From NCBI RefSeq assembly GCF_025840185.1, contig NZ_JAMPJU010000015.1:1-64000 (forward strand): a DNA stretch of 64,000 nt, written 5' to 3'. This DNA comes from Brenneria izbisi (GTDB taxonomy: Bacteria > Pseudomonadota > Gammaproteobacteria > Enterobacterales > Enterobacteriaceae). The position numbers and the translations under genes were made by a program. This document shows, piece by piece, positions 51,202 through 61,848 of this stretch; within the stretch, counting starts at the first letter, position 1; each line of letters begins with the position of its first letter. The notes under the pieces are model-generated. The model ran no database searches, was not told the DNA's origin, and saw only the letters and a list, made by a program, of their open reading frames with translations.

Positions 51202-51939
51202 TCACAAATCAGCTAACTCGGCGATTGCCGGTCTGCCTCGCTGTTCAAGAAAATCCAGCACTCGTCGGGGGCTTACGTTTAAAATCCGCGTCTGCGGAAA
51301 ATTCACTTCCTGCAAAATACGTTCGCAGTGGGTGAAGTCTCCCAGAGAAAAGGCAATATGGGAATCAGAACCTAAAGAAAGTACCCCGCCGGCATCACGC
51401 ACTGCTTCGGCAATGGCACGACAATTCGGTTCGCTTCCCTGGCGGGAATGCATAAAGGATGAGTTATTGATCTCCAGCGCAACATGATATTTAGCGGCAG
51501 CTTCCGCGATAGCCCGAATGTCTACGGGGAATTTCGGGTTGCCGGGGTGACTAATGATATGCGCATCGCCATTCGCCATGGTAGCAATCATCGCTTCCGT
51601 ATGGGTATCGCGATCCTGAGGTGGAAAAACCGGTTCATGAAACCCGGCAATAATTAAATCGACCTGCTCCAACATCGGCCCGGTGCAATCAATCTCACCT
51701 TGCCTGTTTTTTATATTGGCCTCGATGCCACGCAGAATACCCACACCATCAACCAACCGTGGCCAGACGCGCATATTCATAAAATGCCAATAGTGCGGCG
51801 CATCGGCCATATCCGGGCCATGATCTGTAATAGCGAACAGGCGAATATTTTTTTGCTGCGCCTCAGCGATATAGTCATGCAGCGTGCTATATGCGTGGGT
51901 ACTGGCAACGGTATGCATATGTAAATCGACGGGATACAT
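51202..51939 (-). CDS. ycdX: PHP-domain phosphatase YcdX
   Basis: A trinuclear-zinc phosphatase of the PHP family, 245 residues as in E. coli. The metal ligands are seen in VDLHMHT (HxH), the AITDHGPD segment, [19 protein letters not shown] and the late [12 protein letters not shown]. The physiological substrate is uncertain. It is the first gene of the ycdX-ycdY pair. The E. coli neighbour ghrA is absent between it and the tRNA-Ser gene. Confidence 0.94.
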   Translation of the reverse strand: MYPVDLHMHTVASTHAYSTLHDYIAEAQQKNIRLFAITDHGPDMADAPHYWHFMNMRVWPRLVDGVGILRGIEANIKNRQGEIDCTGPMLEQVDLIIAGFHEPVFPPQDRDTHTEAMIATMANGDAHIISHPGNPKFPVDIRAIAEAAAKYHVALEINNSSFMHSRQGSEPNCRAIAEAVRDAGGVLSLGSDSHIAFSLGDFTHCERILQEVNFPQTRILNVSPRRVLDFLEQRGRPAIAELADL

Positions 51940-52143
51940 GTTTTCTCCTGGTCAGCATTAAGTCAGCAGCATAACATTTTTAGCTTTATCACACCGCCGA
52001 CAAAACAATTCAATAACCCAAGATTAACACAATTAAAACATTGTTTATGGGAAGAGGTTAAACGATACAAACAGCGGAACTGGCGAGTAAAGCAACAAAT
52101 TGCCTTAAGTTTAGCTAAACGCGCGCATTAGGGCAGAAGTTTG

Positions 52144-52172
52144 TTGACGCTGTTACGCAATTTCCCTACATT
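52144..52172 (+). promoter_or_regulatory. Sigma70 promoter of tRNA-Ser
   Basis: TTGACG (52144-52149), a 17-base spacer and TACATT (52167-52172), followed by a GC-rich discriminator (AGCGCCGTCGCG) as is usual for stringently controlled stable RNA genes. The tRNA begins about 27 bases after the likely start site. Confidence 0.75.
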
Positions 52173-52205
52173 AGCGCCGTCGCGGTATAACGTACTGCTG
52201 ACGCC

Positions 52206-52295
52206 GGTGAGGTGTCCGAGAGGCTGAAGGAGCACGCCTGGAAAGTGTGTATACGTGAAAACGTATCGAGGGTTCGAATCCCTCCCTCACCGCCA
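52206..52295 (+). tRNA. serX: tRNA-Ser (anticodon GGA)
   Basis: A complete 90-nt class II tRNA gene. The acceptor stem GGTGAGG / CCTCACC, a D arm, anticodon GGA at 52240-52242 in the loop CTGGAAA, a long variable arm (TATACGTGAAAACGTATCG), the T loop GGTTCGAATCC and an encoded CCA are all present. It reads UCC and UCU. Its place beside ycdX corresponds to serX of E. coli. Confidence 0.97.
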
Positions 52296-52302
52296 TATAG
52301 CG

Positions 52303-52344
52303 AAAAGAAAATGCCCTTGACTCACGTCCAGGGCATTTTCTTTT
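52303..52344 (+). terminator. Terminator of tRNA-Ser
   Basis: AAAAGAAAATGCCCT and AGGGCATTTTCTTTT pair over 15 bp with a 12-base loop, ending in TTTT. It starts 8 bases after the tRNA CCA. Confidence 0.9.
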
Positions 52345-52447
52345 AGACGTAGTGAGACAGTAGTGAGTCCGTATCCCGCGCCCTGCCCGACGTACTATAT
52401 AAAAGCCTCCGCAAAAGCGGAGGCGTTCCCTCATCATGACAAGACGG

Positions 52448-52615
52448 TTAAGCGGTAACCGCTTTGTCCTCCATGGCTTGTCGCCAGCCTCCCAACCAGT
52501 AGGACCGGGCATTTATTGATTGATAGGGACAAAGTTCCCTCGGTCTGCCGGAAATACCCGCTTGATAGCCACGTGAATGAGCCCGTTCCAGGCGATCGCG
52601 TTTCTGTCTCTTCAT
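52448..52615 (-). CDS. rmf: Ribosome modulation factor RMF
   Basis: A 55-residue protein beginning MKRQKRDRLERAHSRGYQAG and continuing through ELCPYQS and SYWLGGWRQAMED to KAVTA. This is the size and sequence of RMF, which binds 70S ribosomes in stationary phase and joins them into inactive 100S dimers. In E. coli it sits just before pqiC, as it does here. An overlapping frame on the same strand (52434-52631) is not the gene. In E. coli expression is stationary-phase and ppGpp dependent; no promoter box was assigned here. Confidence 0.95.
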   Translation of the reverse strand: MKRQKRDRLERAHSRGYQAGISGRPRELCPYQSINARSYWLGGWRQAMEDKAVTA

Positions 52616-52800
52616 GCCTTATTTCCCTCATTATTTATCTGGTGGAAAGAAAACAATGACTACTTTATAAGCAGTCACAAACTATCAATAGCCATTCTGT
52701 CGGCAAAGATCAAGGCGCAAAATTCACGCCAATGTCATATTTGTGATCTACAAATAAGAGTTTTCCTCAGGAAAAAAGAGAAGCGTCAACTAATGAATTG

Positions 52801-52840
52801 AAAAAAACCGCTGGAAACAGATCATATCTTTTCAGCGGTT
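52801..52840 (-). terminator. Terminator of the pqiABC operon
   Basis: On the reverse strand AACCGCTG / CAGCGGTT pair around a 19-base loop and run into a long T tract (TTTTTTT). It lies 57 bases past the pqiC stop. Confidence 0.88.
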
Positions 52841-52896
52841 GAGGCCACATATGATCGGGTTAAGCCTGCAACCCGGTCAGCGGATAGCTTGATTGT

Positions 52897-53478
52897 TCAA
52901 GGAACGACGGATTGATCAACCGACTGCGCGGCGGATTGGGCAATGGATTGCGCCACTTGTCCCCAGCCTTGCGCCAACGTTTTGACCAATGCGTCATAAC
53001 CATCTTCCGGCTGCGGTAAAATGATATCGAACGGGCGCTTAATGACCTCGCCAGACTGATTCAATACCCATTCGCCGCGTATCACGACATTACCATCGTA
53101 GCGGCCATGAAACGCCGTGACCGTGACATTTAATACCGACTGCTCGCTTCCCTGCGGTTGCGCCGTCACCAACCAGCCGGGCAGCCTGCTTTCCAGATCA
53201 GTTACCAGTAATTGCCGGAGTTGCTGATCCAGCGGGCTCGCCCACAGGTTATCGCTGGCGATAACGTACTGTACATCACTGGTCTGATAAACCAGTCCGG
53301 CATTGCCCAGATAATCGGCTACGCTGACATGTTCAAGCCACAATTGCCGGGAATTAGCGGTGGTTACGCCCGATGAGCCCGCCGGTGAAACAACCGGTAA
53401 CTGATAGTAAGATTTTTGCGAACTGCTACTGCAAGCGCTCAGGAACAGCACCATTGCCAGAGTCCATGCTTTCATCAT
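52897..53478 (-). CDS. pqiC: PqiC outer-membrane lipoprotein (YmbA)
   Basis: A lipoprotein of 193 residues with signal peptide and lipobox LSAC (cysteine 16 or 15 depending on which of two ATGs starts it). The mature part belongs to the ABC-type auxiliary domain family and partners PqiB in a tunnel from inner to outer membrane. Its start overlaps the pqiB stop by one base (TAATG), a typical coupled end-to-start junction. The C-terminus has a run of near-repeats (AQSIAQSAAQSVDQS), which is unusual and may be disordered. Confidence 0.92.
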   Translation of the reverse strand: MMKAWTLAMVLFLSACSSSSQKSYYQLPVVSPAGSSGVTTANSRQLWLEHVSVADYLGNAGLVYQTSDVQYVIASDNLWASPLDQQLRQLLVTDLESRLPGWLVTAQPQGSEQSVLNVTVTAFHGRYDGNVVIRGEWVLNQSGEVIKRPFDIILPQPEDGYDALVKTLAQGWGQVAQSIAQSAAQSVDQSVVP

Positions 53479-55118
53479 TATTTTGCCCTCTTCGGCTGAG
53501 GATCTTTGCCAGTCGGCGCTTCAAAGATCAATGCATTGCTTTTCTCATTCAAGGTGCGCAATACCGGTTGCAATTCACGCAGCACCTGATCCAGACGTTG
53601 CATATCCGCCACCATGTTGTTGTAAGCCGGCGATCCGGGCTGGAAGCCTTTCATGCTGCGGTTAAGCTCACGTAAGGTCTGCTGCATATCCTGCGGCAAA
53701 TCCTGCATGGCTTTACTGGAGGTTATCTGATTGAGCGATGCCAGCGTTTTCTGCATCTCTCGCAACGTGGCCTGACTCTCCGCCAATGTCTGCGTCGCTT
53801 CAGTCACCATCGGATTAAGCGGTAACCCATTGATCTTGTCGAGTACCGACATCAACTTTTGTTGAATCTGAGATAGTCCGCCGTCGATGGTCGGCAGCAC
53901 CGGATAACCATCAATATTGGCCAGTTTTTTATTCCTTTTCTCTTTGGGATAAAAATCAAAGTCGATATACAGCGCTCCGGTCAGCAGGTTGGCCGATTTC
54001 AACGCCGCCCTTAATCCAAGGGGCTGCGCACGACTCAGATGCTGTTCAAAGTTAAAATCGCCGCCCAGCTTCTTATCGAATCGATCCGGTTCAATACGGA
54101 TCAATACCGGGATACGGTAATCATCATCAATATCCTGCCGCCAGCCTTTAGGGAAGAATGGCGCGTCCACTACCGTGCCCAGCCGAATACCACGGAATTC
54201 AACCGGCGCGCCAGCTTGCAACCCGCGGATAGATTCGCCAAAGAACAGGATATATTCTTTGTATTCGGTATACAGCGAATCCTGGATGCTGCGTTGGCTG
54301 TCGAACAGTCGATACTGCGACCGTTGTTCTGCCGGATTCCCAACTGCCCACCCGGTCGGCACATCAAAACTCACCCCGCCGCTGAACAGCGTCGCCAACG
54401 ATCCCATTTCCAGGCGCATTCCCTGCGCAGACATATCAAACGCCACGCCGCTGTCTTTCCAGAAACGCACGTTAGTGGTCACCAGAGTGTCATTCGGCGC
54501 CGCGATAAATAGCTGATAACGCATTTTCCGCGCTTGCGGATCAAACTCGCTGGTTTCAACCGAACCGACACGATAGCCCCGAAACAGCACCGGATCGCCA
54601 ACGTTCAACTGACCGGCCTGTTCGCTGTCCAGGATCACGCGAATTCCTTTGGCGTCCGGTGATGCTAACGGCGGCGTATCCAACAGCGCGAACTCTCTTT
54701 TTTCCTTGGCGTGAGAGCCAGGCTGAAGTTCAATATAGGCGCCTGACAGCAGCGTCCCCAACCCAGATACGCCGGCACGACCTACCTGCGGCTTCACCAC
54801 CCAGAAAGCTGAATCCTCTTTCAACAGCTTATCCATGCCGTCATGCAAGCGCGCCTTAACTTCTACCTGATGAAGATCATCGCTCAGCATGACGCTTTCC
54901 ACCACGCCGACATCCACGCTACGACTCTTGATCATGGTTTTTCCCGCCTCAAGCCCCTCGGCATTACTGGTGACGAGTGTGATTTGCGGCCCTTGATGGC
55001 TGAAATGATAAAATAATATCCAGGCGCCGATCAGTACCGTCACAATCGGCACAATCCAGACCGGCGACCAACGTTTGATCGTTTCTACATCCGCAACGGC
55101 ATAGTTATCTTTCGTCAA
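53478..55118 (-). CDS. pqiB: PqiB, MCE-domain lipid transport protein
   Basis: Inner-membrane-anchored protein with three tandem MCE domains and a long C-terminal helix, forming the syringe-like hexamer that bridges the periplasm. A membrane helix lies near residues 18-35 (WIVPIVTVLIGAWILFY). MCE features repeat at VDVGVVESV, YRVGSVETSEFD and GIRLGTVVDAPFF. I choose a TTG start at 55118 because AAGGAG lies 7 bases upstream and the length then equals E. coli (546); an ATG at 55148 lacks such a site. It overlaps the pqiA stop by 14 bases. The C-terminus RELQPVLRTLNEKSNALIFEA is the expected coiled-coil end. Confidence 0.94.
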   Translation of the reverse strand: MTKDNYAVADVETIKRWSPVWIVPIVTVLIGAWILFYHFSHQGPQITLVTSNAEGLEAGKTMIKSRSVDVGVVESVMLSDDLHQVEVKARLHDGMDKLLKEDSAFWVVKPQVGRAGVSGLGTLLSGAYIELQPGSHAKEKREFALLDTPPLASPDAKGIRVILDSEQAGQLNVGDPVLFRGYRVGSVETSEFDPQARKMRYQLFIAAPNDTLVTTNVRFWKDSGVAFDMSAQGMRLEMGSLATLFSGGVSFDVPTGWAVGNPAEQRSQYRLFDSQRSIQDSLYTEYKEYILFFGESIRGLQAGAPVEFRGIRLGTVVDAPFFPKGWRQDIDDDYRIPVLIRIEPDRFDKKLGGDFNFEQHLSRAQPLGLRAALKSANLLTGALYIDFDFYPKEKRNKKLANIDGYPVLPTIDGGLSQIQQKLMSVLDKINGLPLNPMVTEATQTLAESQATLREMQKTLASLNQITSSKAMQDLPQDMQQTLRELNRSMKGFQPGSPAYNNMVADMQRLDQVLRELQPVLRTLNEKSNALIFEAPTGKDPQPKRAK

Positions 55119-56403
55119 CGGAAGACTCCTTATTGAAAACATCATCACGACGATCCCACAATAAACGAGGATCGAAAGTCATCGCCGCAAACATGGTCAA
55201 GATCACCACTGCGGCAAACAGTACCGCTCCCACCGCGGGATAAATGCTCATTAACCGGCCAATCCTCACCAGCGCCGATAAGACGGCGATGACAAACACA
55301 TCGATCATTGACCAACGTCCTACAAATTCGACGATTTCATACACCACATGCATCCGCTCGCTGTCGCGCTTGCCGTTGCCGTTGGCGATCCAGCACAACC
55401 AGCCCAGCGCCAGCATTTTCAACGAAGGCACCATAATGCTGGCAATAAAAATCACCATCGCTACCGGATATGAGCCGGAGCTCCACAGTAGCACCACGCC
55501 AGACATGATGGTGGATCCCATTCGATCCCCCAACGCTTCCGTCACCATGATCGGCATCAGGTTCGAGGGGATATACAGCAAGATCGAAGTAATCAGCAGC
55601 GCCATCGTCCATTGCAGACTGTTCTTGCGGCGCGCATGTCCATGACTGTGACAGCGCGGGCAAACCAACTGATGCGCAGGCAAAATCGCCGTACAACATG
55701 AACATGAGCGGAATCCCTGTGACAAACCGCTGACGCCGGGTTGCGGCGCTGCCGGCAACACGGGCGGCGCCACAATGTCATTCCACAGCCAGCGGCGATC
55801 AAGACTCTGAAACGTCAGTAGTTGCAACAGGCAGAACAGCACAAACGGTATAAAGCTGGTGCCGATGCCAATATCGCCGTATGCAATCAGCTTGACAAAA
55901 CTTACCAGCACGCCCGCCAGAAAAATTTCCGCCATCCCCCAGCTTTTCAGATGAAACAGGGCCTTACCCATCGCTTTCTTTAGCGCCAGCGGCATTGAGA
56001 TATGCAGACAGAGAAAAATCACACTCGCCATGCAGAACGCAGGAACTAGTTGGACAAATAACATAAACAGGGTGGCGACGCTGGCATAATTCTCCGCCAC
56101 CATGACTTTGGGTATTTCAAACAGACTGATTTCGCTGCTAATGCCGGCAACGCGCATTGACACAAACGGAAACAGATTTGACAACACCAGCATCAATAAG
56201 GCACTTAGCGCATACCCAACCGGACGTTTGCGCGGCTCGATCTGATAACTGGTCAACGTGGCTTTGCATTGCGGACAGGTCGCTTTCTGTCCGTACGACA
56301 GGACTGGCAACCTGACCAGCAGATCACAGTGCGGACACAATATGTAATCGTCATGTTGGTGCTCATGAATATCGTCTTCGTGAACATGATTATGGGAACA
56401 CAC
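55105..56403 (-). CDS. pqiA: PqiA integral membrane protein
   Basis: Paraquat-inducible membrane protein of 432 residues with eight predicted helices and two zinc-ribbon-like cysteine pairs, CPHC near residue 24 with CPQC at about 58, and SCSCCTAILP later with CPRC. The first 20 residues are rich in histidine, longer than in E. coli (417). With PqiB and PqiC it forms the Pqi lipid trafficking system, induced by superoxide through SoxRS in E. coli. Overlap with pqiB indicates one transcript. Confidence 0.94.
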   Translation of the reverse strand: MCSHNHVHEDDIHEHQHDDYILCPHCDLLVRLPVLSYGQKATCPQCKATLTSYQIEPRKRPVGYALSALLMLVLSNLFPFVSMRVAGISSEISLFEIPKVMVAENYASVATLFMLFVQLVPAFCMASVIFLCLHISMPLALKKAMGKALFHLKSWGMAEIFLAGVLVSFVKLIAYGDIGIGTSFIPFVLFCLLQLLTFQSLDRRWLWNDIVAPPVLPAAPQPGVSGLSQGFRSCSCCTAILPAHQLVCPRCHSHGHARRKNSLQWTMALLITSILLYIPSNLMPIMVTEALGDRMGSTIMSGVVLLWSSGSYPVAMVIFIASIMVPSLKMLALGWLCWIANGNGKRDSERMHVVYEIVEFVGRWSMIDVFVIAVLSALVRIGRLMSIYPAVGAVLFAAVVILTMFAAMTFDPRLLWDRRDDVFNKESSVDER

Positions 56404-56562
56404 GCATAGCCTCCTTCCTGGCCTGCCGCAAGGACAATATCAGACCGTTTCGACGATACCCGTCATCATTTCAAGTGGCGATTACCACACGAACATACTT
56501 CCCCGCTGGAAAAGTGGTTCGCGTCGCCGGCCCTCATCATAGGAGAAGATGGGATATAACGA

Positions 56563-58476
56563 TTAGCCATTCCTTTGTGCCTCCAGCGCTTCCCAACGTT
56601 CAAAACAGGATTCCAGCGAAGCTTCCGCCGCGGCAAACGCATTCAGCACCCGTTGTGTTTCCTCACGCGGACGGCTGAAAAACCCCACATCGTTCATCTG
56701 CGCTTGCAGTTCGTTGATTTCCTGTTCCAGTTGCTCGATTTTCAGCGGTAACTGCTCCAATTCACGCTGTTGGTTATAACTTAGTTTACCCGCATTGCGT
56801 TTAGCGGGCGGTGCGCTATTGGCGGCAGACGTCGTCGTCGCGCTCCTTGGCGTCGGGGCGGCGGCGCGCAGCGGCGTCGATTCCGCGCGTTGTTGCTGCG
56901 CGTCGTAATAACCGCCGACATAACGGGATATCACCCCGTCGCCCTCAAAGATCCAGCATTCCGTCACCGAGTTATCAACAAACTGACGATCATGGCTGAC
57001 CAGCAGCACCGTCCCCTGATAACTGTCGATCAATTCTTCCAGTAACTCCAGCGTTTCCACATCCAGATCATTGGTGGGCTCATCAAGAATCAACAGGTTG
57101 CTGGGTTTAAGAAATAACCGCGCCAGCAATAAGCGGTTGCGCTCGCCGCCTGACAGCGCCTTCACCGGCGTCATCGCGCGTTTCGGGTGGAACAGAAAGT
57201 CTTGCAGGTAGCCGAGCACATGGCGCGGACGACCATTTACCATGACTTCCTGTTTCCCTTCCGCCAGGTTATCCATCACGGTACGTTCAGGATCCAACTC
57301 GGCGCGGTGCTGATCAAAATAAGCCACTTCCAGCTTGGTGCCGCAATGCACTCGTCCGCTGGTGGGTGTCAATTCCCCCAACATCAGTTTCAGTAATGTG
57401 GTTTTACCGCAGCCATTCGGCCCGACCAGCGCGATTTTATCGCCGCGCTGCACCTGAGCGGAAAAATTGCGGGTCAGAACCTTATTATCGATCTGATAGT
57501 TCACCTCTTCCAGTTCAAACACAATTTTACCGGAGCGGGCGGCTTCCTCTACCTGCATTTTTGCCGCGCCCATCACCTCGCGCCGTTGCGAACGTTCATT
57601 GCGCAGGGCTTTCAGCGCCCGGACGCGACCTTCATTGCGGGTGCGGCGCGCTTTGATCCCCTGACGAATCCAGACTTCCTCTTGCGCCAGTTTGCGATCA
57701 AACTCGGCGTTTTGCAGTTCTTCCACCCGCAACGCTTCTTCTTTGCCAGCCAGATACTTATCGTAATTTCCCGGCCAGGACACCAGCTTGCCGCGGTCAA
57801 GATCGACAATCCGGGTCGCCATGTTGCGAATAAACGAACGGTCGTGCGAGATAAAGACCATGCTGCCCTGAAAGGTTTTCAGGAAAGTTTCCAGCCAGTC
57901 GATGGTTTCGATATCCAGATGGTTGGTCGGTTCGTCCAACAGCAATACGCGTGGCGCGCTGACCAGAGCCCGTCCCAGCGCGGCTTTACGCAACCAGCCG
58001 CCGGACAACGAGGACAGAGACGCATCGGCATCCAGACCGAGTTGCGCCAATACTTCGTGGATACGGCTTTCCAATTGCCATAGCCCCTGATGCTCAAGAA
58101 TCTCCTGCAACTTCGCCAACTGATTCAGATGATTGTCGCTGGGATCGGTTTCAATCAGGCGCAACGTCGCATGATATTTTTTCAGGTAATCCGCCTGCTC
58201 CGCCACCCCCTCGGCGACAAAGTCGAACACGCTGCCAGCCACATTACGCGGCGGATCTTGCTGCAAACGGGCGACAATCAGATCCTGCTCATAGGTAATG
58301 CGTCCATCATCCAGCGGAATTTCTTTCGCCAATATCTTTAGCAACGTGGACTTGCCCGCTCCATTGCGGCCCACCAGACAAACGCGTTCGTTTTCTTCAA
58401 TATGAAGTTCGGTATTGTCTAACAACGGAGCATCGCTAAATGACAGCCACGCGCCCGATATACTGATTAATGACAT
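56563..58476 (-). CDS. uup: ABC-F ATPase Uup
   Basis: Cytoplasmic ABC-F protein of 637 residues acting on ribosomes and reported to limit precise transposon excision. Two ATPase domains are seen: Walker A GRNGAGKST (about 37) with signature LSGGW, and GPNGCGKT (about 350) with LSGGERNR. LLLDEPTNHLD and LILDEPTNDLD are the Walker B boxes. The inter-domain linker carries arginine-rich segments. The C-terminal coiled coil (about 560-630), after a proline/alanine-rich hinge, is the DNA- or RNA-binding domain typical of Uup. It lies 3 bases after rlmL. Confidence 0.95.
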   Translation of the reverse strand: MSLISISGAWLSFSDAPLLDNTELHIEENERVCLVGRNGAGKSTLLKILAKEIPLDDGRITYEQDLIVARLQQDPPRNVAGSVFDFVAEGVAEQADYLKKYHATLRLIETDPSDNHLNQLAKLQEILEHQGLWQLESRIHEVLAQLGLDADASLSSLSGGWLRKAALGRALVSAPRVLLLDEPTNHLDIETIDWLETFLKTFQGSMVFISHDRSFIRNMATRIVDLDRGKLVSWPGNYDKYLAGKEEALRVEELQNAEFDRKLAQEEVWIRQGIKARRTRNEGRVRALKALRNERSQRREVMGAAKMQVEEAARSGKIVFELEEVNYQIDNKVLTRNFSAQVQRGDKIALVGPNGCGKTTLLKLMLGELTPTSGRVHCGTKLEVAYFDQHRAELDPERTVMDNLAEGKQEVMVNGRPRHVLGYLQDFLFHPKRAMTPVKALSGGERNRLLLARLFLKPSNLLILDEPTNDLDVETLELLEELIDSYQGTVLLVSHDRQFVDNSVTECWIFEGDGVISRYVGGYYDAQQQRAESTPLRAAAPTPRSATTTSAANSAPPAKRNAGKLSYNQQRELEQLPLKIEQLEQEINELQAQMNDVGFFSRPREETQRVLNAFAAAEASLESCFERWEALEAQRNG

Positions 58477-58479
58477 CTG

Positions 58480-60597
58480 TTACTTTTCCTCGCCAGTATG
58501 CGTCAGCAACCAGCAGTTATGAATTTGACGGTTGCGGGCAAAATCCTGTGATTGCGTCAGCGAGGTAATCTCTTTCGCCGCCAGCCCCAACGCCGCCAAT
58601 CCCGGCATATCCATCTGGAAGCCGCGTTTATTGTTGGAAAACATGATCGTGCCGCCTCGACGTAGCAGTCGTTTAAGATCTTTCATTAACGCCAGATGAT
58701 CACGCTGGACATCAAAGGTATCCTCCATGCGTTTCGAGTTCGAAAACGTCGGCGGATCGATAAAAATAACGTCAAACTGTTCATTGGCTTCACGCAGCCA
58801 TGACAGGCAATCGGCATGAATTAAACGATGCTGGCGTCCGGTCAGGCCATTGGCGCGCAGGTTTTTTTCCGCCCATTCCAGATAGGTGCGCGACATATCC
58901 ACCGTCGTGGTGGTGCGCGCCCCGCCCAATCCGGCATGAACGCTGGCCGTGCCGGTATAGGCGAACAGGTTGAGGAAATCTTTCCCGTTGCTCATTTCGC
59001 CCAGCATTTTGCGCGCGATGCGATGATCGAGAAACAGACCGGTGTCCAGATAGTCAGTCAGGTTGACCCACAGCTTAGCGTTATACTCTTCTACCCGTAA
59101 AAATTCGCCTTTCTGCGCCAGTTTCTCATACTGGCTTTTACCTTTCTGTCGTTCGCGGGTTTTCAAAATCAACCGGTTGGACGGCAATTCCAATACGCTC
59201 AGCGTCGCATTGATCACATCGAACAGACGCTGACGCGCTTTCTGCGCATCAATGGTTTTCGGCGGCGCGTATTCCTGCACCACCACCCAACTGCCGTAAC
59301 GATCGACCGCCACGTTGTATTCGGGCAGGTCGGCATCGTAGAGACGGTAACACTCAATGCCCTGCTGCTTCGCCCATTTCTCCAGTTTACGCAGATTTTT
59401 ACGCAGACGATTGGCAAAATCCTCGGCAATCTGGCCGCTTGCCTGTCCCTGACTTTCAGCAAGCTGATAGTTCTTCTGCACGCAATCCAGCGGACCGTTT
59501 TTGGCTTTGAACTGACGCTCTGCGCGCAATTGCAGACAACTCAACAGTTCCGGCGAGGCACTGAACAACGACAGTTGCCAGCCGCCAAAATCGCTTTTCA
59601 TTTTGCGGCCCAGTAGGTTGTGCAACGCAATCAATGCCGGTTCGCTCTCCAGACGTTCGCCGTAAGGCGGGTTGCTGAGTACGGTGCCTTTCGCTCCTGC
59701 TGGTAGTGGATTCTGGAGCTGCGCCACATCGTTTACCGTAAACGAGATCAATTCCGCTACCCCGGCGCGACGGGCATTGGCCCTGGCAATGTCGATCACC
59801 CGCCGATCGATATCTGAACCAAAAAAGCGCGACGTCGTCTCACGCTGGCCCAGGCGGGCGCGCTGCTGCGCCTGCGCCGTCACGTCACGCCACAGTTCGG
59901 CATCGTGTTGCAACCAGGCATTGAATCCCCAGCGGGAACGATACAGACCAGGCGCGCGATCGGCGGCGATCATCGCCGCCTCAATCAGCAGCGTGCCGGA
60001 ACCACACATCGGATCGACCATCGGCTCGCCGGTTTGCCAACCAGAGCGCAGAACAATCGCCGCCGCCAGATTTTCTTTCAGCGGCGCCAATCCAGCCTGA
60101 TCGCGATAACCACGCTGGTGCAAGCCTTCGCCGCTCAGATCCAATGCTACGCTGGCGGTATCGCGCTGTAAAAAGACATTGATGCGAATATCCGGTTGTT
60201 GTTTCGCCACATCCGGGCGTTGTCCGGTTTTGCGGGTGAAGCTGTCCACAATGGCGTCTTTCACTTTCAACGCCCCATACTGGCTATTGCGGATATCATC
60301 GTTAGTGCCGGTAAAATGCACGGCAAAGGTTTTATCGACAGCAAAAATCGTCGGCCAGTCGATCGCTTGTACGCCAAGGTACAAATCCAAATCGCTGTAC
60401 ACCTTGAATTCATTGAGCGGCAGTAAAATGCGCGAAGCCAGCCGACTCCACAACAGGCTCTGATACAACAGGCGATTATCGCCCTGAAAATGCACCCCGC
60501 CTTGCACCACGGCGCAAGCCTGGGCGCCCAGCGCTTCAAGTTCGCTTTTTAATAGTTCTTCCAGGCCACGGGCAGTGCTGGCAAACAGAGCATTCAT
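58480..60597 (-). CDS. rlmL: Bifunctional 23S rRNA methyltransferase RlmKL
   Basis: Makes m2G2445 (RlmL half) and m7G2069 (RlmK half) in 23S rRNA; 705 residues (E. coli 702). A THUMP domain covers about 45-155. The first methyltransferase has [20 protein letters not shown] near 198-217 and SNPPYGERL near 310. The second has [17 protein letters not shown] near 544 and [13 protein letters not shown] near 618. It precedes uup by 3 bases and diverges from ycbX. Confidence 0.96.
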   Translation of the reverse strand: MNALFASTARGLEELLKSELEALGAQACAVVQGGVHFQGDNRLLYQSLLWSRLASRILLPLNEFKVYSDLDLYLGVQAIDWPTIFAVDKTFAVHFTGTNDDIRNSQYGALKVKDAIVDSFTRKTGQRPDVAKQQPDIRINVFLQRDTASVALDLSGEGLHQRGYRDQAGLAPLKENLAAAIVLRSGWQTGEPMVDPMCGSGTLLIEAAMIAADRAPGLYRSRWGFNAWLQHDAELWRDVTAQAQQRARLGQRETTSRFFGSDIDRRVIDIARANARRAGVAELISFTVNDVAQLQNPLPAGAKGTVLSNPPYGERLESEPALIALHNLLGRKMKSDFGGWQLSLFSASPELLSCLQLRAERQFKAKNGPLDCVQKNYQLAESQGQASGQIAEDFANRLRKNLRKLEKWAKQQGIECYRLYDADLPEYNVAVDRYGSWVVVQEYAPPKTIDAQKARQRLFDVINATLSVLELPSNRLILKTRERQKGKSQYEKLAQKGEFLRVEEYNAKLWVNLTDYLDTGLFLDHRIARKMLGEMSNGKDFLNLFAYTGTASVHAGLGGARTTTTVDMSRTYLEWAEKNLRANGLTGRQHRLIHADCLSWLREANEQFDVIFIDPPTFSNSKRMEDTFDVQRDHLALMKDLKRLLRRGGTIMFSNNKRGFQMDMPGLAALGLAAKEITSLTQSQDFARNRQIHNCWLLTHTGEEK

Positions 60598-60707
60598 ATC
60601 GTCACAATCACCAAAGAGATGGCGCCAAAAAGAAAATTGACGCGCATTATAGCTAATCCGGGACGCTTGTCATAAAGTTGCCGTTTTATAGCGACAAGGA
60701 ATCAGTA

Positions 60708-61811
60708 GTGATCGGCGTAACGCGGCTCTATATTCATCCGGTAAAATCCATGCGTGGTTTGCAGTTGTCTCATGCCATGGCCAGCGCCAGCGGATTGGCG
60801 CAGGACCGAACCTTCATGATCACCGAAACCGATGGCACCTTTATTACCGCCCGCCAATATCCGCAAATGGTGTTGTTCACCCCCGCGCTGTTACCCGATG
60901 GGCTGTTTATCTCTGCGCCGGACGGACAAAGCGCCAATGTTCGCGTCACTGATTTTGTCAATATGCCGCAACCCACCGAAGTTTGGGGAAATCACTTTAC
61001 CTCATGGGTAGCCCCGGATGCGGTAAACGCCTGGCTGAGCACTTATTTTCAACGTCCGGTGCAATTGCGTTGGGCTGGCGACGCGCCATCACGCCGGGTC
61101 AAGCGCCATCCCGACATCCCGCTCGCGTTTGCCGACGGTTATCCGTTTCTGTTAATCAACGAGGCTTCCTTTCAGGATCTGCGTCAGCGCTGTCCGGCGG
61201 GGATCAAACTCGAACAGTTTCGCCCCAATCTGGTCGTGACCGGCGCGGCGGCGTTCGCCGAGGATAGCTGGCAAACAGTGCGGATCGGCGATGTCATTTT
61301 TGATGTCGCCAAGCCTTGCAGCCGTTGCGTTCTGACCACCGTCAGCATTGAGCAGGGTAGAAAGCACCCGTCGTGCGAACCTCTGGCGACATTGCAATCC
61401 TTCCGCACCGCTGAAAACGGCGATGTCGATTTTGGTCTGAATCTGATTGCCCGCAACAGCGGTATTATTCGCGTCGGCGATATGCTGGATGTTCTTGCCA
61501 CCAAACCGCCGCGCCCTTATTACGCGGGCAACGTCGCTGAAAGCATCGCGGTCAACGCGCAAAGCGAACAGACGCTAACCATTGAATATCAGGGAAAGCG
61601 CTTGCCGGGAAATAATCAGCAAATCCTGCTGGAGCAACTGGAACAACACGGCGTGCGTGTACCCTACTCGTGTCGTGCCGGCGTATGCGGCTGCTGTAAG
61701 ATGACGTTAATCAGTGGGGAGGTTTCCGCGCTCAAAAAAAGTGCAATCGGGGAAAATGGCGCCATTCTCGCCTGTAGCTGTATTCCACTCGGCGATATCA
61801 ATCTGCAATAA
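60708..61811 (+). CDS. ycbX: YcbX, MOSC and 2Fe-2S ferredoxin domain protein
   Basis: A 367-residue protein (E. coli 369) that detoxifies N-hydroxylated bases such as 6-hydroxylaminopurine using molybdenum cofactor. N-terminal MOSC-N ([13 protein letters not shown]), the MOSC domain with the cofactor-binding cysteine in [10 protein letters not shown], and a C-terminal plant-type ferredoxin domain with [12 protein letters not shown] (C-x4-C-x2-C) are visible, with a further cysteine in LACSCIP. The start is taken as GTG at 60708, after AAGGA; the frame is open to a TTG at 60678, but homology begins at the GTG. Confidence 0.93.
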   Translation: MIGVTRLYIHPVKSMRGLQLSHAMASASGLAQDRTFMITETDGTFITARQYPQMVLFTPALLPDGLFISAPDGQSANVRVTDFVNMPQPTEVWGNHFTSWVAPDAVNAWLSTYFQRPVQLRWAGDAPSRRVKRHPDIPLAFADGYPFLLINEASFQDLRQRCPAGIKLEQFRPNLVVTGAAAFAEDSWQTVRIGDVIFDVAKPCSRCVLTTVSIEQGRKHPSCEPLATLQSFRTAENGDVDFGLNLIARNSGIIRVGDMLDVLATKPPRPYYAGNVAESIAVNAQSEQTLTIEYQGKRLPGNNQQILLEQLEQHGVRVPYSCRAGVCGCCKMTLISGEVSALKKSAIGENGAILACSCIPLGDINLQ

Positions 61812-61848
61812 ATATCAGCCCGCGATAAAGAACATGATGCCAGAGGCG

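Noticed and set aside
52434-52631. 65-residue reverse-strand ORF at the rmf locus
   Set aside because: It overlaps rmf in another frame and matches nothing; the rmf frame at 52448-52615 gives a clear RMF sequence.
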